Below, one piece after another: positions 1-8,158 of a DNA stretch of 64,000 bases. A model generated the notes under the pieces. That model did not search any database. It was not told the DNA's origin and worked only from the letters and a program-made list of their open reading frames with translations. Origin of the DNA: Vibrio natriegens NBRC 15636 = ATCC 14048 = DSM 759 (GTDB taxonomy: Bacteria; Pseudomonadota; Gammaproteobacteria; Enterobacterales; Vibrionaceae); the NCBI RefSeq assembly GCF_035621455.1, contig NZ_CP141822.1, forward strand, positions 1,674,001-1,738,000. The letters run 5' to 3'. Each line of letters begins with the position of its first letter. Within the stretch, counting starts at the first letter, position 1. Position numbers and translations under genes: made by a program.

Positions 1-751
1 CTGATTTACACTTCGTCGAGTATAACGCCAGTTCAGCTTGCTGCATGTAACGAACCGCTTTAATTGGCAACATTTCAACGTCTTTACCCACATGAATCCA
101 AGTGCAATTGCCCTTTTCATCAAGAGGCGATGCCATAGTCGCTTTGTAGATGGTTTCTAAATCTCTATTGTCACGCGCATTTTCAACATCAGGATTCGAA
201 AAGAATTGCTCCCAAAATTTACGACGCAAATCGACACTTGGTAACGCCTCTTTAATCGAGTTGCGCTTTGAGTTTGCAAAGTCAGCCATCAGACCCATGT
301 TCTGTGGAAGAATCATTTCTAACTTTTCACGAATATTACGAATCAAAACGGGTGACGCCCCACCACTCGAAATGGCTATCTGAATACGCCCACGATTGAT
401 CATCGAAGGGGTAATGAAGTCGCAGTATGGTTTGTCATCGACCACATTCACTAAAATGCCCAATGCTTTAGCATCTTTGTAAACCTGATGATTCAAATCT
501 GGATTGTCCGTTGTCGCCCAAACCTGAATAAAGCCTTTTGTGACAAGGTCACTTGAATAGAAACGCTGAATCCAATGTAGTTGATTCTCCTTCGCCAGTT
601 TAGCGAGATAGTCAACTAAGGTAGGCGAAACCACTGTGACATCCGCCCCTGCCTTTATTAAGGCCTCAACTTTTCGGCTCGCGACTTCACCGCCGCCAAC
701 AACGAGAACTGGTTTATTGATTAAGTCTAAGAACAGAGGAAAATATCGCAT
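1..751 (-). CDS. Siroheme synthase, precorrin-2 dehydrogenase / sirohydrochlorin ferrochelatase domain (partial, 3' end outside window)
   Basis: The frame is open from an ATG at 751 to the left edge of the window, giving about 250 visible residues, so the C-terminus is missing. The protein begins MRYFPLFLDL and has a Rossmann NAD-binding motif VVGGGEVASRKVEAL near residue 17, followed by the SSGGASPVLIRNIREKLE stretch typical of the Met8p/CysG-N family. This family oxidises precorrin-2 with NAD and inserts iron to make siroheme, the cofactor of sulfite and nitrite reductases. It acts in the cytoplasm. It is transcribed away from the amino-acid ABC transporter genes. Whether a methyltransferase domain (full CysG) follows cannot be seen; the family call rests on the N-terminal two thirds only. 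Confidence 0.88.
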   Translation of the reverse strand, partial: MRYFPLFLDLINKPVLVVGGGEVASRKVEALIKAGADVTVVSPTLVDYLAKLAKENQLHWIQRFYSSDLVTKGFIQVWATTDNPDLNHQVYKDAKALGILVNVVDDKPYCDFITPSMINRGRIQIAISSGGASPVLIRNIREKLEMILPQNMGLMADFANSKRNSIKEALPSVDLRRKFWEQFFSNPDVENARDNRDLETIYKATMASPLDEKGNCTWIHVGKDVEMLPIKAVRYMQQAELALYSTKCKS

Positions 752-1212
752 CTCAACCTTTGATTACACTAATTAACTATTAAAAACCATGCTACCAAAA
801 ATGGGGCATGGTCATCACCTTGTTTCGTTGACACAAATAATTTTTGTTCGAATTTTAACTGAACATAGCTGAGGTCAGCTAATGACAGTTTTAATAACGA
901 CGTTTTATTCTCTATTTGCGCCCGCTTGTTCGTTGAATGTTCTGATGCACCATCTTGAATACCAGTTGCACTATTTACAAACAATTAACATTTCGTCATT
1001 CTAAAACCTGAGGAATTTTGTAGGTTCTCTTAAAATTCCATTTAAATTATATATTTGAGAATTCACAGATCCTTTTCTACGCTTATATTTGATTGGTTGC
1101 TCGAATACCGTTTCTTCGAAAATCAATCACGTAGGACATAACACAACACAAAATTGGACACGCTAATTTTAAGTCACATTGATTTAACATGGATCATACA
1201 GGAAGGACACAA
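752..1212. other. Divergent intergenic region
   Basis: About 460 bp separate the siroheme synthase gene from the ABC transporter binding-protein gene and should hold both promoters. An AT-rich stretch lies at about 1030-1100. A perfect 6-bp inverted repeat (AGCTGA-GG-TCAGCT) sits at 867-880. No credible coding frame was found; the 71-codon minus-strand frame at 769-984 has no family resemblance and no convincing ribosome site. Confidence 0.5.
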
Positions 1213-2241
1213 ATGGCAAATAAACTAACAATTCTTGCTTCCGTCGTAGCGGCTTCTACTGCAATGATGGCAACATCAGCACAAGCTGCAGACTCTACTT
1301 TGGACAAAGTAACAAAACAAGGTTTTCTTACTTGTGGTGTAAGTACTGGTCTTCCGGGCTTCTCAAACCCTAACTCAAAAGGTGAATGGGAAGGTATCGA
1401 CGTAGAATATTGCCAAGCACTGGCTGCTGCCGTTCTTGGGGACAAAACGAAAGTGAAGTACGTTCCTCTAACTGCAAAAGAGCGTTTCACTGCACTCCAA
1501 TCTGGTGAAATCGATGTTCTTTCGCGTAACACCACCTGGACACTACACCGTGATACAGCTCTTGGCCTGAACTTCGTTGGCGTAAACTACTACGATGGTC
1601 AAGGTTTCATGGTGAAGAAAGATCTTGGTCTGTCAAGTGCTAAGGAGCTTGATGGCGCATCTGTTTGTGTTCAATCAGGTACGACGACCGAGCTAAACCT
1701 TGCGGATTACTTCCGTAATAACGGCATGAGCTACAAGCCTGTAGTATTTGATACAGCCGCTCAAACGTCGAAAGGTTTCGATTCTGGTCGATGTGACGTG
1801 TTAACAACGGACCAATCTGGTCTGTACGCGCTGCGTTTAAACCTTCAAGACCCTTCATCAGCAGCAGTTCTTCCTGAAATCATTTCAAAAGAGCCTCTAG
1901 GTCCTGTTGTTCGTCAGGGTGATGACCAGTGGTTTAATATTGCCAAGTGGACCCTATCTGCGATGATTAACGCGGAAGAGTACGGCATCACTTCTAAGAA
2001 TGCGGATGAGATGTTGAAATCTGAAGATCCAAACGTCAAGCGTATCCTTGGTGTAGACGGTCCTCAGGGTAAAGGTCTGGGTATCCGTGACGACTGGGGC
2101 TACCAAATCGTTAAGCAAGTAGGTAACTATGGTGAGAGCTTCGAGCGCACTGTTGGTAAAGGTTCACCTCTTGATATTTCTCGTGGTGTGAACGCACTAT
2201 GGAACGAAGGTGGCTTCATGTACGCATCACCTATCCGATAG
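1213..2241 (+). CDS. aapJ: Polar/general amino-acid ABC transporter, periplasmic binding protein
   Basis: This is the substrate-capturing periplasmic protein of a PAAT-family amino-acid importer. The chosen ATG at 1213 is preceded by AGGAAGGA at about 1200-1207 and starts a clean signal peptide (MANKLTILASVVAASTAMM..., cleavage expected after SAQA), giving 342 aa, the usual AapJ/BztA size. An in-frame ATG eight codons upstream lacks this spacing. The body has the family pattern, with GVSTGLPGFSNPNSKGEWEG near the mature N-terminus. It is first in an operon with two permeases and an ATPase, but is separated from them by a terminator-like hairpin, which fits higher expression of the binding protein. 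The exact amino acid cannot be read from sequence. Confidence 0.93.
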   Translation: MANKLTILASVVAASTAMMATSAQAADSTLDKVTKQGFLTCGVSTGLPGFSNPNSKGEWEGIDVEYCQALAAAVLGDKTKVKYVPLTAKERFTALQSGEIDVLSRNTTWTLHRDTALGLNFVGVNYYDGQGFMVKKDLGLSSAKELDGASVCVQSGTTTELNLADYFRNNGMSYKPVVFDTAAQTSKGFDSGRCDVLTTDQSGLYALRLNLQDPSSAAVLPEIISKEPLGPVVRQGDDQWFNIAKWTLSAMINAEEYGITSKNADEMLKSEDPNVKRILGVDGPQGKGLGIRDDWGYQIVKQVGNYGESFERTVGKGSPLDISRGVNALWNEGGFMYASPIR

Positions 2242-2253
2242 AAACAATTATTT

Positions 2254-2277
2254 AGGGCGGTTAATCCGCCCTTTTTC
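2254..2277 (+). terminator. Intra-operon terminator/attenuator after the binding-protein gene
   Basis: AGGGCGG and CCGCCCT form a 7-bp GC-rich stem with a 5-nt loop, followed by TTTTTC. It lies 12 bp after the stop codon and before the permease genes, so it probably allows only partial read-through. Confidence 0.8.
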
Positions 2278-2467
2278 GTTGTCTATTAATCTGGATGAGT
2301 AAGGAAACTCACCACTGGTGATAGCTGAGCCCAGTAATAAATAGGATTGATAGCGTTAAACCAACGCTTATGGTCTGTCATTGCCGGTGCACCAGATTTA
2401 ACGGCCAGTAACAACCCCTTACTCCTGCAGAGTGATATCTATAACTAAGGTTTGAGGTTAACGCTGT
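2278..2467 (+). other. Gap between binding-protein and permease genes
   Basis: About 190 bp with no coding frame or recognisable RNA family. It may hold a second promoter for the permease and ATPase genes, but no clear -35/-10 pair was identified. Confidence 0.4.
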
Positions 2468-3673
2468 ATGGAACCGACTAAAGATGCATCGCTAAGTACG
2501 ATGTCCAAACCAAGTGGAAATAAAAGCCTATTTTATAATCCCGCTTTTCGTTCCGCTCTTTTTCAGATCATTGCTGTAGCTGCATTGGTATTTTTCTTTT
2601 ATACCATCATCAACAACGCGCTAAATAACTTAGATGCTCGAGGCATAGCTACGGGTTTTGATTTTCTTAATCAGGAAGCAGGCTTCGGTATTGGCCTTAC
2701 GCTGATTGAATATAACGAAACCTATTCTTATGGCAGAACTTTTGTCATTGGTTTACTAAACACCGCGCTGGTTTCAGTGTTGGGTATTATCCTGGCAACT
2801 GTGATTGGTTTCACCATGGGTATTGCTCGTCTTTCTTCTAACTGGTTAGTTAGCCGCTTAGCAGCGGTATATATTGAGACATTTCGAAATATCCCTCTTC
2901 TTCTACAAATCTTCTTTTGGTATTTCGCCGTTTTGCAGGCATTGCCTTCAGCACGACAAAGTATCAGCCTTGGCGAAGCTATCTTCTTAAACGTTCGAGG
3001 GCTCTACCTCCCTGCTCCAATATTGGAAAACGGCAGTAGTGTTGTTATCGCCGCGTTTATTATCGGGCTGGTTGCGACTATCTCCATCTCTATTTGGGCG
3101 AAGAACAAACAGCGCCTGACTGGCCAGCAAACTCCGATGGGACGAATTGCTTTAGGATTAGTCGTTGGCTTACCTTTGGTCGTTTATTTCCTTGTTGGTA
3201 TGCCTATCTCTCTGGAATACCCAGCCCTAAAAGGCTTTAACTTCCAAGGCGGCATCAGCATTATTCCTGAGCTTGCGGCTCTGTTGGTCGCGCTGAGTGT
3301 TTATACCGCAACATTTATCGCAGAAATCGTGCGTTCTGGTATTAACGCTGTGAGCCATGGTCAAACTGAAGCGGCGATGTCTCTTGGTCTACCGCGTACC
3401 AAAACGCTAAAACTTGTGGTCATTCCTCAAGCTCTGCGAATCATTATTCCTCCATTAACCAGTCAATATTTGAACTTAACCAAAAACTCGTCATTGGCAA
3501 TGGCTATCGGCTATCCGGATCTTGTGTCTGTGTTTGCGGGCACGACCCTAAACCAGACAGGCCAAGCCATTGAGATCATCGCGATGACAATGGGCGTTTA
3601 CTTAGCGTTAAGTTTGATTACTTCCGCGTTAATGAACCTGTACAACCGTAAAGTAGCACTGGTGGAGAGATAA
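2468..3673 (+). CDS. aapQ: Amino-acid ABC transporter permease (AapQ-like)
   Basis: Integral inner-membrane permease of the PAAT family, 401 aa, consistent with the AapQ/BztB size. It has an N-terminal membrane span (about residues 33-50), further spans, and the C-terminal BPD-transport-1 domain with the EAA-type loop (SHGQTEAAMSLGLPRTKTLK, then VVIPQALRIIIPP) that contacts the ATPase. Start: ATG at 2468 after TGAGG; an internal ATG at 2501 is an alternative. The following permease gene begins 2 bp after its stop, so the two are translationally linked. It should form the heteromeric channel with the AapM-like protein. Confidence 0.92.
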   Translation: MEPTKDASLSTMSKPSGNKSLFYNPAFRSALFQIIAVAALVFFFYTIINNALNNLDARGIATGFDFLNQEAGFGIGLTLIEYNETYSYGRTFVIGLLNTALVSVLGIILATVIGFTMGIARLSSNWLVSRLAAVYIETFRNIPLLLQIFFWYFAVLQALPSARQSISLGEAIFLNVRGLYLPAPILENGSSVVIAAFIIGLVATISISIWAKNKQRLTGQQTPMGRIALGLVVGLPLVVYFLVGMPISLEYPALKGFNFQGGISIIPELAALLVALSVYTATFIAEIVRSGINAVSHGQTEAAMSLGLPRTKTLKLVVIPQALRIIIPPLTSQYLNLTKNSSLAMAIGYPDLVSVFAGTTLNQTGQAIEIIAMTMGVYLALSLITSALMNLYNRKVALVER

Positions 3674-3674
3674 T

Positions 3675-4772
3675 ATGAGTACACATCAATTTCAGCCTGA
3701 TCTCCCACCGCCATCAAACACGGTCGGTGCGGTAGGTTGGATGCGTAAAAACCTGTTTAATGGACCAGTAAACTCTATTGTTACCATTATTCTGGCCTAC
3801 TTAGCATTTACTGCTTTGTGGAACATCGTCGATTGGGCGTTCATCAACGCGGATTGGGTAGGAACAACACGTGATGCATGTAGCCGAGAAGGCGCGTGCT
3901 GGGTATTCATCAGCGTACGCTGGGATCAGTTCATGTACGGCTTCTATCCAGAGGCTGAACTGTGGCGCCCTCGCCTGTTTTATATCTCGCTAGCGATCCT
4001 GACTGCGCTTGTTGCTTATGAGAAAACTCCAAAACGCATGTGGATTTGGCTATTTTTAGTCAATGTTTATCCATTCCTAGTTGCCGGTCTACTGTACGGC
4101 GGTGTGTTTGGACTGGAGGTGGTCGACACTCATAAATGGGGTGGATTACTTGTTACCTTAATCATCGCGCTTGTGGGTATCGTTGTCTCGTTACCGATTG
4201 GTATTGTCTTAGCTCTGGGCCGTCGCTCTGATATGCCAATTATTCGCAGCATGTGTACTGTCTACATCGAAGTATGGCGTGGTGTGCCGCTAATCACCGT
4301 CTTATTCATGGCGTCGGTAATGTTGCCACTGTTTATGTCGGAAGGTTCAGAGACAGATAAACTCATCCGTGCACTTATCGGTGTGGTGATGTTTGCCGCA
4401 GCCTATATGGCAGAGGTGATCCGCGGTGGTTTACAAGCGATTCCAAAAGGGCAATACGAAGCAGCAGATGCACTTGGTTTAAGCTACTGGAAGAAAACAG
4501 GGTTAATTATTTTACCTCAGGCGCTGAAGATCACGATTCCTTCTATCGTGAATACCTTCATCGGCCTGTTTAAAGATACCAGTCTGGTACTGATCATCGG
4601 TATGTTTGATGTACTGGGCATTGGGCAAGCAGCAAACACCGACCCTGAGTGGCTCGGATTTGCGACGGAAAGTTATGTATTTGTCGCGTTAGTGTTTTGG
4701 GTATTTTGTTTCGGCATGTCTCGCTATTCGATATGGCTCGAAAACAAACTTCATACCGGTCACAAACGATAA
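3675..4772 (+). CDS. aapM: Amino-acid ABC transporter permease (AapM-like)
   Basis: Second permease subunit, 365 aa. Several hydrophobic spans and a C-terminal BPD-transport-1 domain are visible, with the coupling loop PKGQYEAADALGLSYWKKTG followed by ILPQALKITIPSI. The N-terminal half carries the family-specific periplasmic segment rich in W and C (TTRDACSREGACWVF). It pairs with the upstream permease in the inner membrane and lies 23 bp before the ATPase gene. The family assignment is secure; the substrate is inferred as polar amino acids from the family. Confidence 0.92.
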   Translation: MSTHQFQPDLPPPSNTVGAVGWMRKNLFNGPVNSIVTIILAYLAFTALWNIVDWAFINADWVGTTRDACSREGACWVFISVRWDQFMYGFYPEAELWRPRLFYISLAILTALVAYEKTPKRMWIWLFLVNVYPFLVAGLLYGGVFGLEVVDTHKWGGLLVTLIIALVGIVVSLPIGIVLALGRRSDMPIIRSMCTVYIEVWRGVPLITVLFMASVMLPLFMSEGSETDKLIRALIGVVMFAAAYMAEVIRGGLQAIPKGQYEAADALGLSYWKKTGLIILPQALKITIPSIVNTFIGLFKDTSLVLIIGMFDVLGIGQAANTDPEWLGFATESYVFVALVFWVFCFGMSRYSIWLENKLHTGHKR

Positions 4773-4795
4773 CTCATTAAGATCAAGGACGTATT

Positions 4796-5545
4796 ATGAC
4801 GCAACAACAAAACTATATGATCCAGTTGAAGGACATGAACAAGTGGTACGGTGAGTTTCACGTACTGAAAAACATCAACTTAAACGTGAAAAAAGGTGAA
4901 AAGATCGTTATCTGTGGGCCTTCGGGTTCAGGAAAATCGACCATGATTCGCTGTATTAACCGATTGGAAGAGCATCAGGCAGGTGAAATCTTTGTTTCGG
5001 GAACCGAACTGACGGAAGACTTGAAAAACATCGAAGCGGTTCGTCGTGAAGTTGGCATGTGTTTTCAGCACTTCAACCTCTTCCCTCACCTGACCGTGTT
5101 GGAAAACTGTACACTTGCGCCTATTTGGGTTAAGAAAATGCCGAAAGACGAAGCTGAAGCCATTGCGATGAAGTATCTTCAGCGCGTTAAGATCCCTGAC
5201 CAAGCGGATAAATACCCGGGTCAGCTCTCTGGTGGCCAGCAACAACGTGTGGCAATCGCTCGTTCTTTGTGCATGAATCCAAAAGTGATGTTGTTTGACG
5301 AACCCACATCTGCACTCGACCCAGAAATGGTGCGTGAGGTGCTGGATGTTATGGTTGAGCTGGCAGAAGAAGGCATGACCATGTTGTGTGTAACGCACGA
5401 GATGGGTTTTGCGAAAGAAGTGGCTGACCGGGTGATCTTTATGGATGCCGGTGAAATCATCGAAGAAAATAATCCGAAAGATTTCTTCGAGAACCCGCAA
5501 TCGGATCGTACTCAAAACTTCCTATCGCAAATTTTACACCATTAA
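4796..5545 (+). CDS. aapP: Amino-acid ABC transporter ATP-binding protein (AapP-like)
   Basis: Cytoplasmic ATPase that powers the importer, 249 aa, the standard PAAT ATPase length. Walker A is GPSGSGKS (near residue 42), the Q-loop is in [10 protein letters not shown], the signature is [15 protein letters not shown], Walker B is [13 protein letters not shown], and the switch histidine is in VTHEM. An SD-like AAGGA at about 4786 precedes the ATG. It ends the operon, with a terminator about 25 bp downstream. The 195-codon reading frame on the opposite strand is a codon-bias shadow. Confidence 0.95.
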   Translation: MTQQQNYMIQLKDMNKWYGEFHVLKNINLNVKKGEKIVICGPSGSGKSTMIRCINRLEEHQAGEIFVSGTELTEDLKNIEAVRREVGMCFQHFNLFPHLTVLENCTLAPIWVKKMPKDEAEAIAMKYLQRVKIPDQADKYPGQLSGGQQQRVAIARSLCMNPKVMLFDEPTSALDPEMVREVLDVMVELAEEGMTMLCVTHEMGFAKEVADRVIFMDAGEIIEENNPKDFFENPQSDRTQNFLSQILHH

Positions 5546-5567
5546 TATTTTGCGCTAGAGACACTCT

Positions 5568-5603
5568 AAAAGGCACTGATTTCAATAGGAACAGTGCCTT
5601 TTT
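5568..5603 (+). terminator. Rho-independent terminator of the aap operon
   Basis: The arms AAAAGGCACTG and CAGTGCCTTTT enclose a 13-nt loop and are followed by a T-rich tail. It lies about 23 bp after the ATPase stop codon. Confidence 0.85.
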
Positions 5604-5732
5604 CAATACGTCGTCAGTTATGGTAACGTTATCTACGTTCGCTATATCTGGCAGTAATATTGTGTTACAAGTTATCACATACATAACGTCTTATTTCTAT
5701 TATTATTTTGTCATAGCGATACATGGTTAGGG

Positions 5733-5759
5733 CTTGATTTTTTGAACTTTCAACCCCAT
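5733..5759 (+). promoter_or_regulatory. Candidate sigma-32 (heat-shock) promoter upstream of yccA
   Basis: CTTGATT at 5733-5739 and CCCCAT at 5754-5759, separated by 14 bp, match the sigma-32 pattern (CTTGAAA, 11-16 bp, CCCCAT) with one -35 mismatch. It is about 40 bp upstream of the yccA ATG. The functional link is inferred: YccA modulates FtsH, and FtsH is part of the heat-shock response. Confidence 0.55.
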
Positions 5760-5797
5760 AAATGTACTTATAAGAAAGTCTCTTATCGAGGAAGAAT

Positions 5798-6460
5798 ATG
5801 AACAGTCCAATGTTTACCCGCACTTCAACACAAGAAAGTGCTCTACAAACGAACAAAGTATTGCGTAATACTTACGCCCTACTGTCGATGACGCTTCTAT
5901 GGTCAGCTGTGGTTGCTGGCGTATCAATGGCGTTTAACCTACCACGTCCGGGCATCATCCTTATGTTGGTTGGTTTCTATGGTCTGCTTTTCCTAACAGA
6001 AAAGAACCGTAACAACAGCCTTGGATTGGTTTTCACCTTCCTGTTCACAGGTTTCTTGGGTTACACGATTGGTCCAATCCTAAACATGTACATCGGTGCA
6101 GGTATGGGTGACGTTGTACTGACCGCTCTAGGTGGTACGGCTATATCGTTTATGGCAGCCTCAGCATACGCGCTAACAACTAAGCGTGACCTATCTATGA
6201 TGGGCGGCCTGATGTTGTCTCTGTTTGTGGTACTTGTGGTTGGTATGATTGCAAGCATCTTCATTCAGTCAACGATTCTACACTTGGCAATGAGCAGCTT
6301 GTTCATCGTGTTCTCAACCATGGCGATTCTGATGACGACTCAAGGCATCATCCGTGGCGGTGAGACGAACTACATCTCTGCGACAGTGACGCTATACGTA
6401 TCAATCTACAACATCTTCATCAGCCTACTAAGCATTCTAGGCATCATGAACGACGACTAA
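5798..6460 (+). CDS. yccA: Bax inhibitor-1 family membrane protein, FtsH modulator YccA
   Basis: A 220-aa, very hydrophobic protein of the BI-1/TMBIM family with about seven membrane spans starting near residue 27 and an acidic C-terminus (MNDD). In Escherichia coli the homologue YccA binds FtsH (HflB) and slows its degradation of membrane proteins such as jammed SecY. The start codon is preceded by GAGGAAGA with good spacing. The gene is monocistronic, flanked by a putative heat-shock promoter and a strong terminator. Subfamily assignment is by length and overall composition; some BI-1 proteins act instead as ion channels. Confidence 0.87.
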   Translation: MNSPMFTRTSTQESALQTNKVLRNTYALLSMTLLWSAVVAGVSMAFNLPRPGIILMLVGFYGLLFLTEKNRNNSLGLVFTFLFTGFLGYTIGPILNMYIGAGMGDVVLTALGGTAISFMAASAYALTTKRDLSMMGGLMLSLFVVLVVGMIASIFIQSTILHLAMSSLFIVFSTMAILMTTQGIIRGGETNYISATVTLYVSIYNIFISLLSILGIMNDD

Positions 6461-6481
6461 TCAGTCAGATTGAATAGAATT

Positions 6482-6515
6482 AAAAAAGCCCGAGGGTACA
6501 CACCTCGGGCTTTTT
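6482..6515 (+). terminator. Rho-independent terminator of yccA
   Basis: The stem GCCCGAGGG/CCTCGGGC with a short loop is followed by TTTTTG. A-rich DNA on the other side means it could also act for the convergent minus-strand gene. Confidence 0.88.
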
Positions 6516-6534
6516 GTTTGTTCATATATTGCTT

Positions 6535-6909
6535 TTACACTTGCTCTAGTTCGAGATCGACGACTTCATCCGCTTCAGGGTTCTGCCTAAAGCGCCTTAC
6601 TTGAATAGTCTGCTCACCCATCATGATCTTTTTAGCGATTCGGTGCATACCATCAAACACTCTATAATCGCTGGTCAATATGACTGGATACGACAAATCA
6701 GCTTCGTTTATGCGCTTACAATGCAAGGCAATTTCACGACACGTTGGTAGTGGCCCGTTAACATTGAACCATGTCACTTCATCTGGACCATTGATTTGGT
6801 CGATTGGAATCTCTTCTATTGGCAATGATTCTGCTAGCTGCCAAATTCTTTCTATAAACCAAGTTGATTTCACGCTGTCATTAATTTCAACGTACCTTTG
6901 TTTCGACAT
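6535..6909 (-). CDS. ParB/sulfiredoxin-like nuclease-fold domain protein
   Basis: A 124-aa protein when started at the ATG at 6909, which has GGGAG seven bases upstream; an ATG nine codons earlier (6936) is possible but lacks a site. The core reads VILTSDYRVFDGMHRIAKK near residue 85, the D/NG-x-HR signature of the ParB-like fold, where the substrate-contacting motif is GxxR. The upstream DQINGPDEVTWF stretch resembles the first strand-helix of that fold. There is no DNA-binding ParB helix-turn-helix domain and no partner ParA, so a role in partition is unlikely. The molecular function is unknown. It is a solitary gene convergent with yccA. Confidence 0.6.
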   Translation of the reverse strand: MSKQRYVEINDSVKSTWFIERIWQLAESLPIEEIPIDQINGPDEVTWFNVNGPLPTCREIALHCKRINEADLSYPVILTSDYRVFDGMHRIAKKIMMGEQTIQVRRFRQNPEADEVVDLELEQV

Positions 6910-7278
6910 GACTGACTCCCTGTCATCATTATTCAATTAAGCTCATCAAAGATAATACTCAATCAGAGTCAGTACAACGCTATAACTCACTCAATTAAAA
7001 AAGAAACCGCTAGTATCCTCGTCTTCACAAATGTAAGAGTAGATGTAAAAACGATCAATTAACGCATGTTTATGCAAAGTCAGCTGTATTTACCCCGAGG
7101 ATTTTCTAACACAGTGAATGAATAGCTAAATTTTTGAATAAACAAATAAAAAGCAACCTACGCCATAATTTGGTTGCTTTTACTGCGCTTGAACGTATGG
7201 TGAGATTATTTAGTTGAGAAGTTCCACGCCTGTACGCTAATCTATAAACATCAAAGATTACTTATCGGATAGAACGTT
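6910..7278. other. Intergenic region with an unexplained terminator hairpin
   Basis: About 370 bp between the ParB-like gene and tusE. It contains a strong hairpin (7149-7181) that belongs to neither flanking gene. No coding frame with a ribosome site was found. The tusE promoter should lie in the last 80 bp; TTGAGA at 7214-7219 is a possible -35 element. Confidence 0.5.
7140..7181 (-). terminator. Terminator-like hairpin of an unassigned minus-strand transcript
   Basis: AAAAGCAACC and GGTTGCTTTT form a 10-bp stem. Read on the minus strand the stem is followed by a long T-rich tail (TTTTTATTTGTTTATTC), the classic terminator arrangement. The minus strand upstream is the tusE promoter region, so the transcript it ends would be a short RNA running divergently from tusE. 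No promoter was assigned. Confidence 0.55.
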
Positions 7279-7608
7279 ATGTTCGTTTACAACGGCAAAG
7301 AAATTGAAACCGATGCTCAGGGTTACTTGTTGGACCATACTCAATGGGAAGAAGGTATGATTGAGTTATTGGCAGAAGAAGAAGGCATTGAACTAACCGA
7401 AGCTCACTTAGAAGTCGTCCACTTTGTTCGCGACTTTTATGAAGAGTTCAACACCTCCCCAGCAGTAAGAATGTTGGTTAAGGCGATGGAAAAAGCGCAC
7501 GGACCAGAAAAAGGCAACAGCAAATACCTGTTTAAGCTTTTCAAAAAAGGCCCTGCAAAGCAGGCAACCAAACTGGCTGGACTCCCGAAACCAGCGAAAT
7601 GCCTTTAA
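7279..7608 (+). CDS. tusE: Sulfurtransferase TusE (DsrC family)
   Basis: A 109-aa DsrC-family protein. The conserved C-terminal segment ends PKPAKCL, placing the catalytic cysteine as the penultimate residue, as in TusE/DsrC. In E. coli TusE takes sulfur from the TusBCD complex and passes it to MnmA for 2-thiolation of tRNA wobble uridine (mnm5s2U34). It is cytoplasmic. Only the terminal cysteine of the two seen in dissimilatory DsrC proteins is present, which favours TusE. The stop codon directly abuts that of the convergent acyP gene, with no room for a separate terminator. Confidence 0.93.
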   Translation: MFVYNGKEIETDAQGYLLDHTQWEEGMIELLAEEEGIELTEAHLEVVHFVRDFYEEFNTSPAVRMLVKAMEKAHGPEKGNSKYLFKLFKKGPAKQATKLAGLPKPAKCL

Positions 7609-7881
7609 TCATAAAATTTTGAAGCCGCGGTATGGTTTATATGAAGCGTTTTCATGCGATACGCTTTCGACAGTTGCCGTCCGTGGCCCCTCTTTCAACC
7701 ACTCAGTAAACTCATCAATTTGTGTTTCAGTGCCGCAGGCAACCACTTCCACATCGCCATTATTTAGGTTTTTAGCGTAGCCAGTCAGACCCAGCTTCAA
7801 TCCCTGATGTGAGGTTTGATACCGAAACCCCACTCCTTGAACAAGACCTTTTACTACATACTTTTCACACTTTAGATTCAT
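7609..7881 (-). CDS. acyP: Acylphosphatase
   Basis: A 90-aa acylphosphatase, a small cytoplasmic enzyme that hydrolyses carboxyl-phosphate bonds in acyl phosphates. The family signature [14 protein letters not shown] is at residues 10-23, with the catalytic Arg in GFR. The catalytic Asn is in the conserved [13 protein letters not shown] segment near residue 39. Length and motif spacing are canonical. It is convergent with tusE and divergent from rlmI, a neighbourhood (tusE-acyP-rlmI) common in gamma-proteobacteria. The ribosome site before the ATG is weak. Confidence 0.95.
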   Translation of the reverse strand: MNLKCEKYVVKGLVQGVGFRYQTSHQGLKLGLTGYAKNLNNGDVEVVACGTETQIDEFTEWLKEGPRTATVESVSHENASYKPYRGFKIL

Positions 7882-8158
7882 CGTTATTTCGCTTCTTATA
7901 ATGGTTATTGCAGACCCATCAAGCCTTTCAATAAGCGTAGCGGGTTTTTAAATCAATTATGGAAGAAAATCCGACTGGCGGGATTGATAAGTCTCTCATT
8001 CACCTAAATTTCAAATAAAGTGGGCTTGATTTTAAGCAACAACCCCAAGAGTGACACCGTAACTCGCAATAAAACCAACTGATTCCCAATGGTTATTGCT
8101 TTTACCAGCAACATCCCGGACAATACGCCCCTTTCAAAATTCAACAAGAGCTAAAGAA

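Noticed and set aside
769..984. 71-codon minus-strand frame in the first intergenic region
   Set aside because: No ribosome site, no recognisable family, overlaps likely promoters.
4928..5515. 195-codon frame on the minus strand of the amino-acid transporter ATPase gene
   Set aside because: It lies wholly inside a clear ABC ATPase gene, has no ribosome site and no family resemblance.
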